This document shows positions 23,835-37,733 of a stretch of DNA of 64,000 bases, one piece after another (the first letter of the stretch is position 1; each line of letters opens with the position of its first letter). The translations under genes and the position numbers were made by a program. The stretch covers positions 20,800,744 to 20,864,743 of the forward strand of contig OX419759.1 of assembly GCA_948567375.1 (NCBI GenBank), written 5' to 3'. This stretch comes from Lunularia cruciata (taxonomy: Eukaryota > Streptophyta > Marchantiopsida > Lunulariales > Lunulariaceae). Below the pieces are notes generated by a model that was not told where the DNA came from, made no database searches, and saw only the letters and a list, made by a program, of their open reading frames with translations.

Positions 23835-26300
23835 TTATTCTGTGGGTTGAGTGGTTGTCGCTGTTGCCCCTGCTGGAGGTACGGAAGTGCGAGCACTTTC
23901 TGTTGTTGCTCCTGCCGTCGTATTCGGTGTTGTTGCAGCTGTGGGAGTCCCAGGAGTAGAAGAATGGGCCGGCTTCTGCTGACCGATGTGGAGTTTGTCC
24001 ATGAGCTTCGACATCACTCCTTCCTTCTTGGGAGACTTGCCTTCTTCCTTCGGCCCCTCCACTGGCTTGCCGTGCTGATCAGAATGAACGGCTCCTGGCG
24101 TGTTGTGGTAATCAGGTTTTGATGGCGAAGGCCATGTTTGATGAGCTTCAGGGTTCTCGTGCTGGTAGTGTCCCAGTTTCAGCTTCGCTTTCATGGTTTC
24201 AAAGTGGTCTCCTTGGCTCATCGCTGTGGGCTCTTGAGTATAAGGCTGCGTGCCGGGCGTTTGCTCATGATGTAATCCAGTAGCTCCTGTGTTCCCTGTG
24301 AACAAGACCAACCATACTTCAAGGGTTACGAACTTGACAGCTGCATAGAAGAATTTGACTGACCTTTGCTAAATCTGGAGCCCCTCAATTCCTAAGCCGT
24401 TGTCATCAGATATGTCGGATACTACGTCGAGTTCAAGAAGGATTCAATCTCCGCAACGTTCCGCATAAAATCTCATGAAGCAATTTCAGACTGAATCTAA
24501 AAGTACCCACATTCCCCATGTATCTCAAAGATCTTCTACTTAAATTAAAAAACAAATAAATAAAATAAAATAAATTTCTATGGCAAGCAAGGCTACGTGG
24601 ACTTCCTATTTCCATCCCTCATGTAGGCCTCTGATATGAAACTTACGACAAATTACACCAATGCAAAGAAATAATCGCTACACCCGGAAGTGATATTCCA
24701 GCAATGGGAGCAGAAGGCGTTCGAAGGGCGGGGGATCCAGAACCCACTGAGAAAGGAACCGAGAACGTGCATGGGAGGTTCATTTAAAGTGCAAGCATGG
24801 ACGTATGCAAGTTGTATTGAAGTTAATCTAAGCAAGGAAATACATGACGAAAGATAGACGGAAGTGATAAAAGCGCATTCCATTGGTACATGTGATAAGT
24901 AGCACCTGCAGTGCACTAGTACCCATCAAGTAAGAGCAAAAAGACAACAGATTAAGCATCTAAATTGAAGCAGAGGTGATACGTGTATAATACGTGATAT
25001 GTACCTTCGGTTGGATTATTAACATCAGAGAGATGATGTTCGGGGTGCGTCACTCCAGCTGTTGTTGAAGGGTGATCATGCTGCTGGGGGTGAATTGCTC
25101 CACCTGTGTTTCCTGCAAGCGTAGGTATTCATATAAGTCCAAAAGACATGATAATGTGGTGAAGTTAAACGCACAGATGAGAGATTAAAAAGATCCAATC
25201 TGCTGGGAGACTTGCAGGCATATCCATAAAAGAAATAGAACTATCTAGGCGGACGCTGAAGCAAAATTAAGTTTACCAGGAGTATGATCCGTCGTCTGGT
25301 GGAGCTGAGATTCACTGTGTTCTCCAGGCGCAGTTCCCAACACGCCTGTAGGACCTGTTGCCGAGGTTCAATGATAAATACGTCACCACAAATATCGACT
25401 CAAAGACGAGGTCAACTCCGAGACAGAGCAGCAAATTCAGAAAAGAATTTTACCTACAAGCTACATAGCAGGACCCAAGAGATTATGGTTTTAACTGATA
25501 CTGGTACCTTCATCTTTAGCAGCATGTCCTGTTCCTGTTCCTTGTCCAGGTTTCTGGCCTGTCACCATATCTTTAAGCTTGGCCATAAACCCAGTCTTCT
25601 TCGGGCTCTCGACATGATTTCCTCCCATCCCTCTTGGAACGCTCCCAGCTACATGTTGTCCTGAAGAATCTGTCTCTCCCACCTCATGCTGCTTATCTTG
25701 ATCTCCGAGATCCGAATGCTGCTCATCCTTCGTTCCAACTCCATGGTCTTTGTGCACAGTATAGGGGTTTGCTCTCTGACCAGGAAGATACTCCATAAAC
25801 TTCTCGGCCCTCGATTGCTGCTGAGGCGCAGGGTGCTCCATCGTCTCTGGAGTCGGAGTCCCTGCCACCCCCGGCATCACAGTATCAGCAGCCTGCACCC
25901 CAACTCCGTGAGGTTCAAACTCCGGATTGTGACCCACAGCAGGTGGAGTTGTTGGATGTGGAGTGTGTGGTGTGTGTGGAGTATGAGGGGACTGCGGAGA
26001 ATGTGGAGAGTGTGGCGAACGTGAAAAGGGAGATTTGGGAGAAGAATTCCCATATATGTCCTTAGGATGACCCACATACATTTGTGGGTCGTCACGGTAC
26101 GCACTAGATGGGAAATGGGAAGCATGCTCCCCTTTTCCCCCTGACAGTTTCTGCCTCACATTTGACAACGAGTGCTTCATCTTCTGGGCCATCCCCGGTC
26201 TGTGATCCTGTTCTTTTAAAACTCCTTCAGCATTTCCTCCATACCCCGGTTGTTCCGTCTTGGTAGTGTAGGCCGGATCGTGAACCGGATCTTGAGCCAT
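23835..26300 (-). CDS. LEA-like hydrophilic stress protein (4 exons)
   Basis: Minus-strand exons: 25508-26300, 25277-25354, 25005-25112, 23835-24295; all introns GT-AG, all phase 1. The CDS is 1440 nt, 479 residues, rich in Gly, His, Pro, Thr, Gln and charged residues, with no membrane segment or signal peptide; probably disordered and soluble. Features: a short basic amphipathic stretch (37-52, 'MAQKMKHSLSNVRQKL'), an H-P-[ST]-rich run (95-116), and two related Lys-rich segments, 'SPKKTGFMAKLKDM' (232-245) and 'SPKKEGVMSKLMDKL' (414-428), resembling the dehydrin K-segment idea (KKG-MDKIKEKLPG) but not matching it strictly. Exons 2, 3 and 4 each start with a 'G-x-TG' module rich in His. The basic segment recalls LTI65/RD29-type proteins. 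Family assignment is inference; a protective role in drying or cold is likely. The gene converges with SIRB. Confidence 0.82.
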
Positions 26301-27050
26301 AACCTTCTCCTCAGCTCTGCTCTCCTCTACCCTGCTGCTTTCTCTCTATGCTTCTACACAGATCTACAAATTGAATGTCCTGAGAGTCTCAAAGTGATTC
26401 ACGTACTAAACCCTTCGTAACTATTAGCGTCGAAGACTACACAATCCTTGCAAGAAGTCAAGGATCCGAACGTTATGTCAGTGAGTGAATCTTGGACACT
26501 TATCTGCTCTCCTTAATTCTTTGTATCGCCACGAAAGGTCCCTGAGACAAGCAGGTGGCAATTCCAGCTCGCGCAAATCGTCTCAGAAAAGCGAGTACAA
26601 AACGTACAATACTAAGCACATACAGCCTTTTCCAATCAGGTGGAGCCAAGTAGGAATCTGCCGGGCCGCTTCGTCAGTTGTACAAGGTCTTATCCGCCTG
26701 GCAAGCAGCATGGGGGACACGGAAGTCTCTTTCTAGCCGCTTTGCAGCCGCTGCCTGCTGACTGCAGAACGATACAATCAATATGATCGTGAATAATTGA
26801 CTCGACTGTCGAATCTATACCGCTGAATCGCAATCCAACACGATGAAGCAAAGTGAAACGCGGAGTACTTTCCGTCGTGCATAGGATTCCACTTTCCCTC
26901 GTCTCAAAGTAAGAAAGAAGAAGGATTCTTCTTGACCGAACAAAAGTAAAAGTTTCTAAGTAAAGAAGATAGTTGAAGATAGCAACGGTTGTTTTGTAAC
27001 TTTGTAAGTTGAACCTTTTGCGCATGATGCTATATGAAAATCTGTTGTAA
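26301..27050 (-). promoter_or_regulatory. Upstream region of LEA-like gene
   Basis: Probable 5' UTR and promoter. A minus-strand ACGTG core (26400-26404), the heart of abscisic-acid response elements, lies about 100 bp before the ATG, so it may be within the 5' UTR. One such core is weak evidence. No clear TATA box was placed. ORFs here (26485-26736, 26690-27025) have no recognised similarity. Confidence 0.35.
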
Positions 27051-27054
27051 AGGG

Positions 27055-27145
27055 GGAGAAGGGGACCGCGTAGAAAACACGAAGGATGGAAGACCGCGTC
27101 AAGGCGTACAAGGATGAGGCAAAAGAGGTAAAATGGGGCTAAGCA
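27055..27145 (-). repeat. Inverted copy of the 22.5-23.0 kb minisatellite unit
   Basis: The reverse complement contains 'ccccattttacct', 'cttgtacgccttgacg-ggtcttcc' and 'atccttcgtgttttctacg', matching 22525-22610. The LEA-like gene is therefore enclosed by an inverted pair about 4.5 kb apart. Confidence 0.8.
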
Positions 27146-27149
27146 CCAA

Positions 27150-28930
27150 TATTATCGATAGTATCTAGTGTCTAATTTCCCATTCCCATCAGGGTACCAC
27201 CCATATAGATTAAATAAGAAGTTTACAATAGCCCTTGAATGAATTATACAATGGGCACTTTGTGCCGGGTTTTTTGAAAGTTTTATGGAGGGACGCCTGA
27301 GGTCCAAAATGTTTATAGTATATTGTACATAACATAATACCAAGTACATTGTAAATAACATAATGATTGTTATTAAGAAATCAAAAATTTAAATTCAAAC
27401 TAAGAAAGAGTGTCTGTCATGTTTGAGATTTCACTTGGTTTCTTTACTTACTTTATTTCCTTTTTTGGTGTCACAATGCAGTCTGTTCTTTTCTCGTTTT
27501 CTCTGTCGATCGTTCAATGTTATTCTATCTTTAAGATTTTGAGTTAATTTTCAGAATTCTGAATGCATATGAATAAGAAAAGTTAAAATTCATGCATTGA
27601 TAGCAGGCTCGATTTATTGGTAAAAACTACAAAACAGATATACAAATTCAAAACCTGGATCCATAAAATAGTTAGGAGAAAAATCAATTTTATGGCTGGA
27701 TAAAGACGGGTGAAATGGAGATGATGGGATGGGGAGTAATAGGAGAATGCTTTTCATATTTATTTTCCTGTATGGTTAAATTGGATACATGAGAAATTTT
27801 TTTACCCTATATAGCAGTTTCTTTAACGCAAGACTGATTATAAAAATTCCTTTACTTTGTGGCGTGTAAAAAGCTCACAAGGATTGGTATTGTATTATCT
27901 TGAATTATCTATCATTTTGATATATTAGTGGATCTTATCGAGGATTATACGTTCTTTACGAGTCAAAGTAGAAAGCTAAGTAATAATTTTGCGTGTAAAT
28001 TCACATGAAGATGGATCTTGAGAAATTGATCCATAATGAGAATAATGTATATATAACTCAAGGGTTAAATTTATGGAGTTTATTCTATATTACAGTTCAG
28101 AAATAAAATACATAATGCAAATTCATGCACGCTTGGCTAGGACGAGAAGTGAAATATAAGCTAGACCATATTTAAAATTCATTTGCTAAAAGAAGGCTTC
28201 TCTAGTGGATAGGAATTTTTCCTTTTTCCTTTGAAGAATGTAATATACAATGAAACTCATTTTAGTAGTAAGTAATAGATTATTATTCGCTTTGGAACAA
28301 GTAACCAAATATTGTAAAATTGCAATTTCTTTTTAAATGAATTCAGTTCTGTCAAATTTCTGTCAAATGTCATTGTTCATCATGTACTTATAAAGACAAA
28401 TATGTGTGCCCATGTACAAAGATATTAATCATGATATGATTCGCTTGATAGAAAAGTGTCTCCCTTTTAATCGAAATTGAATAAGATGCAAAGATTGTGC
28501 TCATAATATGATACGCTTGATACAAATATGTCCCTTTCAGCCAAAATTGAATACGATTGGACGGGGGAATTGATCACCGATGAATCTTTTAATATCTTGG
28601 TATCTCTAGTATCATTTAGCACGCTTGGGGAAAAAGAAAACATAATTCTAGTAAATATCTAGTTCATGCAGGAATCATAAACAGATGTCAAAAGATGGCA
28701 TAAGGTATGCGGGTTATTATAAGAATATACATATATTACTCAAATGGGTTAGTTTTTGTTTGAATTTACATAATTTTTAATCAATCTCCTAATGTATAAC
28801 TTTCCAATCAAGTTCTGTAGTACATGGTCCAAGACAAAGGATAGATTTATTATAGATCTGAAAATAGATTCAACACTCCTCTTAGGAAGAGAACAAATAA
28901 ATAAAAAGATAAAACTAATAGCCATGGTAT
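27150..28930. other. AT-rich intergenic DNA with small tandem duplication
   Basis: No gene seen. At about 28425-28556 two copies of a unit of roughly 70 bp share 'atgatatgattcgcttgata' and 'ttgaataaga' in slightly different forms. The composition is strongly AT-rich compared with the gene island to the left. Confidence 0.5.
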
Positions 28931-28933
28931 GCC

Positions 28934-30590
<1,657 letters not shown>

Positions 30591-30599
30591 ACTCTTAAA

Positions 30600-31126
30600 A
30601 GAGTGTAGTGTCATCCCTATAGTACATTATGGCAAATCAAAAACAACCAAAAATCACTTTCACTTATGATATGTTCCAACTATTTCTTGAAGGTGATGAT
30701 TTAGTCAACTTTCAAGAAGCTACTTCTACTACAACAACATCAACTCCAAAGAACATGTTGTACTCTTCCCAAAAGGCGTACTCTTAAAGAAAATTGCATT
30801 GGTATAGTTCTTTGTCTTTCACTTTTGTGGTACTTCCAACATCACAACTCATTTAAGACCTACCATGGCATTACTTTGCTCCTTCAAAACAACCAAGGAT
30901 CCCAAACCTTAGCCACAAGTACTAGTAATCACACACACTTAGTTACTTGGGTTCCTACTACAATGATTTCTCATTGTTACTCATCAAAGATATATAACCA
31001 ATACTTGGAATTAAGCAAAAACAACAAAGAGTTTTTAGCCCTTTTGCTTTATTCTTGTTCAAAGGATTGAATGAACATTTATATGCAAATGAAGCTTTAA
31101 ATAGCACTTACTACTTGGAACCAATG
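30600..31126 (-). repeat. LTR5-like host sequence, left part of interrupted copy
   Basis: 30860-31126 aligns with 1-250. The copy is cut at 31126/31131 by the palindromic insertion and resumes at 38159, as the ordering of the intact copy at 1-640 shows. An ORF at 30825-31070 lies within this repeat and is not considered a gene. Confidence 0.6.
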
Positions 31127-31333
31127 AAATCTATAATAATATTGAGTTAGCAAGATCTAATGAGTTAGCACAATAAGTTAAATCTAGCAAAATGAGTGTA
31201 GAACTTGCATACATCTAGGAATTCTAAGAATTTTCTAGATGCATGTAGGAAGATTTCTGGTATAATGTTCTAGAAGCATCCAAGAATCTTCTTGGTTAGA
31301 AGCTTTTATGACTTTCTAAAGATGGAGTAATTT

Positions 31334-31921
31334 TCCAATACAAGTAGCTAGATATATTATCTAGAGGTGAAAATTGGCTTGGTAACATCTAGAAGGATTT
31401 TGTGTACAATGGGCTAGATATATCAGACAAAGATGTCACCAAAAGAGTACTTCTACTAATAGGGCAGAAGTCAAAAATAGCCTGAAAACTTTAGAGCCAA
31501 TTTAGGAGGCCTAAACGGATGAATTAGGCCTTGAAAATAGAAAAATTCCCACATTTTAAGGGGAAAAGGCTTCCCTTCTCCCCCAATGATTTGTCTTGGC
31601 AAGAGCTTTCCAAAGGTATCTCACCCATGTGATTTTGAGCTCCCTACAAGAAGATTCCCTAAAGATTCCCTTTAGACCAACTAGATAGGTCAAGGACTAA
31701 TATGTCTGTCACCCATCCAAACAACTAATCCAAGGATGGAGCTTGCTGACAGGTCACCAATCCATGTATCTCATCCAAGGGTGGAGCTTCCTTTGAGGGG
31801 ATCTTCTTTGCTATATAATAAAGAGAAGGTGCTCCTTTGGGGCATTGAAGAATTGAGTGTGAAACTTGTATTTCTCTCTTGTATCTCTCTTGGAGAGTTC
31901 TCTTGCACTCGGAGTATTACA
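31334..31921 (+). repeat. 5' LTR of gypsy element 1 (LTR1)
   Basis: 588 bp, matching the solo LTRs at 6141-6739, 10947-11687 and 15092-15648. A TATA-like 'ctatataataaag' lies near 31811, followed by 'gtgctcctttggggc', conserved among copies. Ends 'gtattaca'. Confidence 0.9.
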
Positions 31922-31922
31922 A

Positions 31923-31937
31923 TGGTATCAAAGCAAG
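31923..31937 (+). other. Primer-binding site, initiator-Met tRNA type
   Basis: 'tggtatcaaagcaag' starts one base after the 5' LTR end, as in the chromovirus at 2455. Confidence 0.85.
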
Positions 31938-32589
31938 TTTTTTAATCCAAGAGAGTGGATCACTCTTCTTGGAAGAGCATGAGCTACTAAAACTAAGTAA
32001 TTTGAGGGGAGAACATAGTGCAATTATTAGACTTGGAAGTGTTTTAGAGAGCGGATAAGATGGAGGCACGAGCAGGATAATATCCTGCACCTAGCTTCTA
32101 ATTCTTGAATCTTTTCCACATCAAGATTATGTACATCCAATGTGAGCAAATGAGAGTATCTCTAGTTTATCACTTTGGAGTAAAATTCATGGATAGAGTG
32201 ATGAATTCACCAAACCCGGTGATTCTACCTATGGTGGTATATGATAGAGAGTAGGATTTGAAAATTTACATTCTATTATGATGTTATAGATGTAAATGTA
32301 CTTAATCCTTACCCTTTTAACATGCAAGTAGAAATCCATTATGTAGTTAGACCAAAAGTGATGTTTAGGGATTTTGTACTCCACAATTTTGGTGAGCAAT
32401 ATGATCAACAAATGATAGCCTCTTAGGTCCTAATGGTAGTCTCCATATTTTGTGCATCCTCCCAAGTGATCATTTTAACCCTCTATTGAAGTAAGAAATA
32501 ACAATTGAACATTGGCCGTATGTAGGAATCATGGATATGTGGTTGCATCATTTGATGCAAGGAATGCAAGGGATGTTAAACAAGTTTTG

Positions 32590-33520
32590 AGAAATCAAGA
32601 TGACCATGGAGGAATTGCAAAATCAAATATGTACTATCAAGAATGATCAAGTAATGCAAGAAGGGGAGCCATCTCAACAACCAACACCAACAATCAAAGT
32701 ACTCAGAGAGTTATGCATGCCGATGACACCGATTCCAATCAACAACCCAGCCACATTGTTACTACAAATGAAAAAGACATGCAACATCAACCCTTACAAG
32801 GGATAACTTCCATGAGAGTAGTGGAAAATTGGATTTCAAGAATGAATTTATACCTTTGATTGTTGACAACAAAAAGATCACTAATCATTTTGCATGTATG
32901 TTTGCATGTGAGTACTTGACCGATAAAGCCCTCACATGGTATGACACTTGGGAATGATCATTGTTGGTAGAAGGAAGAGAGTTCACTTGGACAGCCATGC
33001 AAGAAGGGTTGCTCAAGAATTTCCAATCTATGGATTCCATGCAAATAGCCCAAACTAGAATCTGGGGGTTGAAGCAAAAGAATAACATACAAGAGTACGT
33101 GTAGACCTTTCTGGATCTACAGGTTATAATAATTGATATGGGTCCAACCAAAGCTCTTGACAATTTCAAGAGAGTATTAAAAGAGTGGATTCACCAAGAG
33201 GTAATGGTGCAAAATCCTTGTACTATTTTTGAAGCCATTATAGGCGCCCAAATAATAGCAAGGGCTCTTGGAGGAAGTGAAGCGATAACACCAATACAAA
33301 CTATTGGGCCGAGACACACCATTTTGGTGGACCAATTCCATGGAATTGTGCAACATTTGGTTTTGAGACAAAGGAGCAAGACCTCTCCTAGGAGAATGTG
33401 GAAGGGTCAAAGAAAGGAGAGGAGTCCCATGAGGAGAAGAGGCTCAAGCAAAACAATGACGATGTTACAATTGTGACCAAATTGCGCACATAATCATCAA
33501 TTGTCATGCTCATCATCTTA
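32590..33520 (+). pseudogene. Gag of gypsy element 1 with intact zinc knuckle
   Basis: Decayed capsid region, with 'LLKNFQSMDSMQIAQTRIW' (about 33010-33066) typical of the retrotransposon gag domain. It is followed by an Arg-rich patch (33380-33450) and an intact CCHC knuckle 'CYNCDQIAHIIINC' at 33463-33504. The minus-strand ORFs over this stretch are shadows. The same gag is in gypsy element 2 (43333-43740, minus). Confidence 0.8.
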
Positions 33521-33726
33521 GAGGCCCTTAGCCTCCATACAAGAAACCTCTGAACCACATGGAGAGATGAATTGAAGAGGAAGATATGGAAATCACATCA
33601 AAAAACAAAGATTGCCAATAAATGTACCTTGTGGCCTTATTGGCTTAGTGAAGAAGAGTAAAAGTGGGAGGAGGAAGAGGATGAGTGTGCAAAGAAGGAT
33701 AAATAAACCCACAATTAATTGTTGTA

Positions 33727-34060
33727 AATAGAGTGCTAGAAGGCAATCCAATCCGGTGAGAATGTTGATAGACCCTAAGGCAACAAAGAATTTCCTTTCT
33801 TGCTCTGTTGCAATAAGGTTGGGGATGGAACTAGAGAAGGATGAGAAGGACAAAGTAGAGTTACCTAATGGTCAAACAAAGAGGATTGAGTCGTTACCTA
33901 GAAATGAAATACTCTCTATAGGAGGGTATCAAGAAGCAACCAAGTGACAAGTGATACAACTAGCTCGTTATGATGCAATCTTAGGTATATCATGGATGGA
34001 GCACTACAACCCCACGGTGGATTGGAGAAAGAAAGTAGTGAAAACTACTTTCTAGAAGAT
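33727..34060 (+). pseudogene. Aspartic protease of gypsy element 1
   Basis: Contains 'VRMLIDPKATKNFLSCSVA'. The catalytic D-[ST]-G motif is altered to D-P-K, though the surrounding A-T-x-N-F-[IL]-S is kept. Downstream 'LARYDAILGISWMEHYNP' is the usual second block (I-L-G-x-x-W-x). Gypsy element 2 has the equivalent at 41945-42319. Confidence 0.8.
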
Positions 34061-34429
34061 CTTCAAGATTAAAGGAAGATCACAAAGGCAAGAGTTGCCT
34101 CTATATGTCATAAGGACCACATCTATTGGTAAGATAGATAGATGTTTCATGGGTTTAATAAGAGAAGTCTAGAGTGCCCAACATAATGGACAAATTCTTG
34201 AGAAATTGAAAAATGTGGTCAATGAGTTCCAAGATATCTTTCAAATGAATTACCCATAGGTTTACCACCAAAAAGAAGAGTAGATCATAAAATTGAGATA
34301 CTTCTTGGGAAGACACATCCTTGTAAGGCACCATATCAACTATCCCCTCATGAGTTGGAGGAGTGTAAGGCTCAAATCAAGGATATGTTGCAGAAGGGGT
34401 TTATCCAACCCAACATATCACCATATGGA

Positions 34430-34960
34430 GCTCTTGTATTGTTTGTGAAGAAGAAGGATGTACCAATATGAATGTGCATTGACTACCAAGGAATTAATCA
34501 ACAAACAATGAAGAACAAATATCCATTACCTTGCATGGATGACTTGTTTGATCAACTCAATGAAGCAAGGCACTTCACCAAACTTGACTTGTGGAGCAAT
34601 TACAACCAAATCAGGATTGCAAAAGAAGACATACACAAAATGGCCTTTCAAACAAGGTATGGTCACGTTGAGTACTTGGTGATGCCGTTTGGCCTCACCA
34701 ACATCCCAACCACTTTCATGAGTTTGATGAAGGACATATTTCTCTTGAACTTGGATAAATTTGTTACATTTTTCTTGATGACATCTTAGTCTACAATAGG
34801 ACGCTGATAGAGCACATGCAACATCTACAAGAAGTCCTCCAGATCCTGCAAGAAAGTCAATTGTATGCCAAAATCTCAAAGTGCTAGTTTGGCAAATCTG
34901 AAGTAGACTACTTAAGGCATAGAGTAAGTGTAGAGGGTATCCAAGTATTAAGAGATAAAA
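34430..34960 (+). pseudogene. Reverse transcriptase of gypsy element 1
   Basis: Contains 'CIDYQGINQ', '[19 protein letters not shown]', '[14 protein letters not shown]' and '[19 protein letters not shown]', typical Ty3/gypsy RT blocks. The catalytic FLDD box follows a frameshift at about 34770-34790. The open part is 34472-34789. Clear stops exist upstream and downstream. Confidence 0.9.
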
Positions 34961-35019
34961 GAAAGGTAATTCAAAAATGGAGTGCTCCATAAGATTAGAC
35001 TAAAATCAAGAGTTTCTTG

Positions 35020-35600
35020 GGATTGATGGCTTTATTGTTGATTTATCAAGGACTTCTCCAAGATTGCACAACCTCTAATAGTACAGTTGGGCAAGGGAAC
35101 GAAGTGGATATGGGAAACCGCACAAGAATTGGCCTTTAAGGAGTTGAAAGATGCATTACTACATGTACCAATCTTGAAATGGTATGACCCAAAACATATA
35201 ATCAAGATGGCTATGTATGCATTAGGTGTAGCAATAGGAGCAATCCTACAACAAGAATGGTAGGATGGATGGCACCTAATTGCATATTTCTCTCAAAAGT
35301 TGTTACTAACAGAATGCAACTTTCACACCACCAAACAAGAAAAGTTGGCCATTTTCCTTGCAACCAAGCATTAGAAGCACTATTTAGGTGAGAAGGTATT
35401 TGTGGTAGAGACGGACCACAAACCTCTAGTCTACCTCAAGATACAAAAAGATCTTCCTTGTTGGAAAATTTGGTGGGCGGAGCTGAGATAACAATTCAAC
35501 ATGACAATAAGGTATGTTGAAGGCAAGAAGCAACTTGTAGATGCATTTACCCAAATGCCGATAGCATATAATTTGGTGGTGGAAATCAAGATGAACCCTG
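35020..35600 (+). pseudogene. RNase H of gypsy element 1
   Basis: Decayed frame with a '-DAS..AIGAIL-Q' equivalent (35205-35260, 'YALGVAIGAILQQE'), 'HLIAYFSQKL' (35270-35300) and 'FVVETDHKPLVYL' (35398-35437). These match the retrotransposon RNase H/connection pattern. Stops interrupt it. Confidence 0.8.
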
Positions 35601-35689
35601 AATTCTAGCCCAAGATTCTTGTTGCTACAAAAACTGATCCACAAATTGCAAGTGCTCAATCATCCAAAGGTATCACCAACACCCAAGGA

Positions 35690-36470
35690 CTCACCTTCTA
35701 TGATGGCAGGTTGTGGATCCCAAATGATATGGATCTAAGAACCACCATCCTAGGGAAATGTCATGATTCTGCCATTGCAGGTCATGTTGGAGTAGACAAG
35801 ACCTTGGATGTAGTCAAATGCCATTACTATTGGCCCAAGATGAGCAACGAAGTGATGGAATATCTTAAGAGTTGCCTACTTTTTCAACAAAATAAGGCTT
35901 CTAATCAAGTTCCAACAAGACTCCTCCAACTTCTACCCATTCCTACACAATGTTGGGAATAGGTAAGCATGGATCTAGTTTGTGAATTGCCCAAGACCAC
36001 ATCTGGGTTTGACTCCATTGTAGTCTTTGTCCACCGACTCAGCAAAATGATTCATGTACATCCTACCACCAAGGATGTGACTACCCCACAACTAGCTCAA
36101 TTATACTTAAATGTAACCTTTTCCCCTCATGGCTTGTCTTGAGTGCTCATCACAGATAGAGGCACTCAATTCACTAGTTTGTTTTGGAGAACATTGTTTG
36201 GGTTTTTCAGAACCAAATTGGTTATGTCCACAACTTACCATTCAAATGGACCAATGGACAAAAAGAGAGGGAAAATTGCACTATTGAGGACATGCTTTGG
36301 GGCTTTAGTTTTGGATGAGCAAGAGAGTTGGGACACCTTACTCCCATTGGTGGAATTTGCTTACAACAATTTAGTGAATACCTCCACACAAGTTACACCG
36401 TTCTTCCTCATGTATGGAGAACATCCTTTCACACCTTCAAGCTTGATGAAGGTTCATTTGGTGGCCCTTC
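35690..36470 (+). pseudogene. Integrase of gypsy element 1
   Basis: The H2C2 zinc-binding part is at 35711-35962 ('CHDSAIAGHVGVDKTLD', 'CLLFQQNKA'; in the latter the Cys pair has partly changed). The core continues with 'DSIVVFVHRLSKM' (36010-36050), 'ITDRGTQFTSLFW' (36146-36186) and the 'FAYNNLVNTSTQVTPFFLMYGEHPF' region near 36355-36430. It ends abruptly at a deletion joining the LTR near 36480. Confidence 0.85.
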
Positions 36471-36483
36471 TAGTGGCCCTTAA

Positions 36484-36851
36484 GGGGAAAGGACTTCCCT
36501 TCTCTCCCTTATGATTTATCTCATCAAGAGCTTTCTAATGGTACCTCACCCACACAATTCTAAGCTCCCTATATGAAGATTCTCTAAAGATTCCTTTTTG
36601 TCAAACCCTTTTGACCAACTAGATAGGAAAAGGACTGACATGTCACCCATCCAAACAACTAATCCAAGGATGGATTAAAAGGTCACCAATCCATGTATCT
36701 AATCCAAGGGTGGAGCTTCCTTTGAGGGTATACTCTTTGCTATATAATAAAGAGAAGGTGCTCTTTTAGGGCAATGGAAGATTGAGTGTGAAACTTATGT
36801 TTTCTTTCTTGTATCTCTCTTGGAGAGTTCTCTTGTCCTCAAAGTATTGCA
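36484..36851 (+). repeat. 3' LTR of gypsy element 1, 5'-truncated
   Basis: Starts at 'ttaaggggaaaggacttccc', corresponding to about position 225 of the 5' LTR, and runs to 'gtattgca'. The U3 start and polypurine tract are missing, consistent with an internal deletion. Confidence 0.85.
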
Positions 36852-37733
36852 AATTTGTATGCCAAGTAAATAACTAGCTTGACTTGCACTCTAAGACATG
36901 CAACTTCTAGAAGAAACCTTCATTGGAAGCTTCTTGGGTGTCTTGTACTTAGTTCCTTTATAAATACTAAACCTAAGCTCATGTTAGGCATTCAGATTTT
37001 CCTTCATTCTAGAGTTCCAATGTGATATTCCATTCTCTTATTTCTCTCCTCGATCCTTATCTTGGTATTAGAGGAGTAATAAGATGAATGGAAACTATGG
37101 ACAACCAAATCTATTTTCTCCAAACCATTAGGATTTCCGTTATATTACTCAAAATCAAATACAAAGTCCTCAACTACAATTAGTAGATTCTTACCTTCAA
37201 ATAGCTTAAGCTTTGGAAACCACGCTTGATCTTCTTCTCTTAAAAAAGTTACTTTCTCCAATTGTTGTTGTTGTTTACCATCATGATCTCTTTCTTTCAA
37301 TAATTGAGTATGGTGCTTTATCTATTATTGCATAACAATGATAATTTTGGGCATCACCACCATGGCTACTACTCTACCAAACTACTTACTCAAAATTTTT
37401 TAGGTTAAGATATAAATGCAACGTATCAACCGCTCTTTGTATTATAAATATAGATTTATTTACACAAGACACACACTCATATTTGAAAATCCTTCACTTT
37501 AATAATTACATGATTAAGCTACAAAAAATTTAAAATCAATATAAAATGATTATTTTGAATTTATATAAAAATTGAAATATCAATAGTTCTTTGTACAAGG
37601 TGATCATGTTCAAATTTTTTTGATTAAAGCATGATATTTTAATAGTATATGGACATAAAAATCTCAATGGTTTGAGGAAAATGGATTTGGTTATCCATTG
37701 ATTCCATCCATCTCATTCATAGTTTGATACCAA

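Larger units (their letters stand above)
31334..36851 (+). mobile_element. Ty3/gypsy element 1 (LTR1 family), near full length, TSD aattt
   Basis: 5518 bp with both ends present: 'tccaatac' (mutated tgtaatac) and 'gtattgca'. Perfect 5-bp duplications 'aattt' lie at 31329-31333 and 36852-36856. Domain order is gag with zinc knuckle, protease, RT, RNase H, integrase. The 3' end of the internal region and about the first 225 bp of the 3' LTR are deleted. Stops and frameshifts throughout: inactive. Confidence 0.92.
31132..37061 (+). repeat. Left LTR4 arm, interrupted by gypsy element 1
   Basis: LTR4 segments 31132-31333 and 36857-37061 (407 bp together) join when 31334-36856 is removed. The end 'ctcgatccttatc' matches 'ccttgatcttttac' of the chromovirus 5' LTR. 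It is followed by a mutated primer site 'ttggtattagagg' at 37062-37075 and leader sequence like 2471-2520. Confidence 0.75.

Noticed and set aside
23829-24122. Plus-strand 97-codon Cys/Arg-rich ORF
   Set aside because: Shadow of LEA-like exon 4 on the opposite strand.
25686-26125. Trp/Arg-rich plus ORF and His/Leu-rich minus ORF in other frames
   Set aside because: Shadows of the H-P repeat region of LEA-like exon 1.
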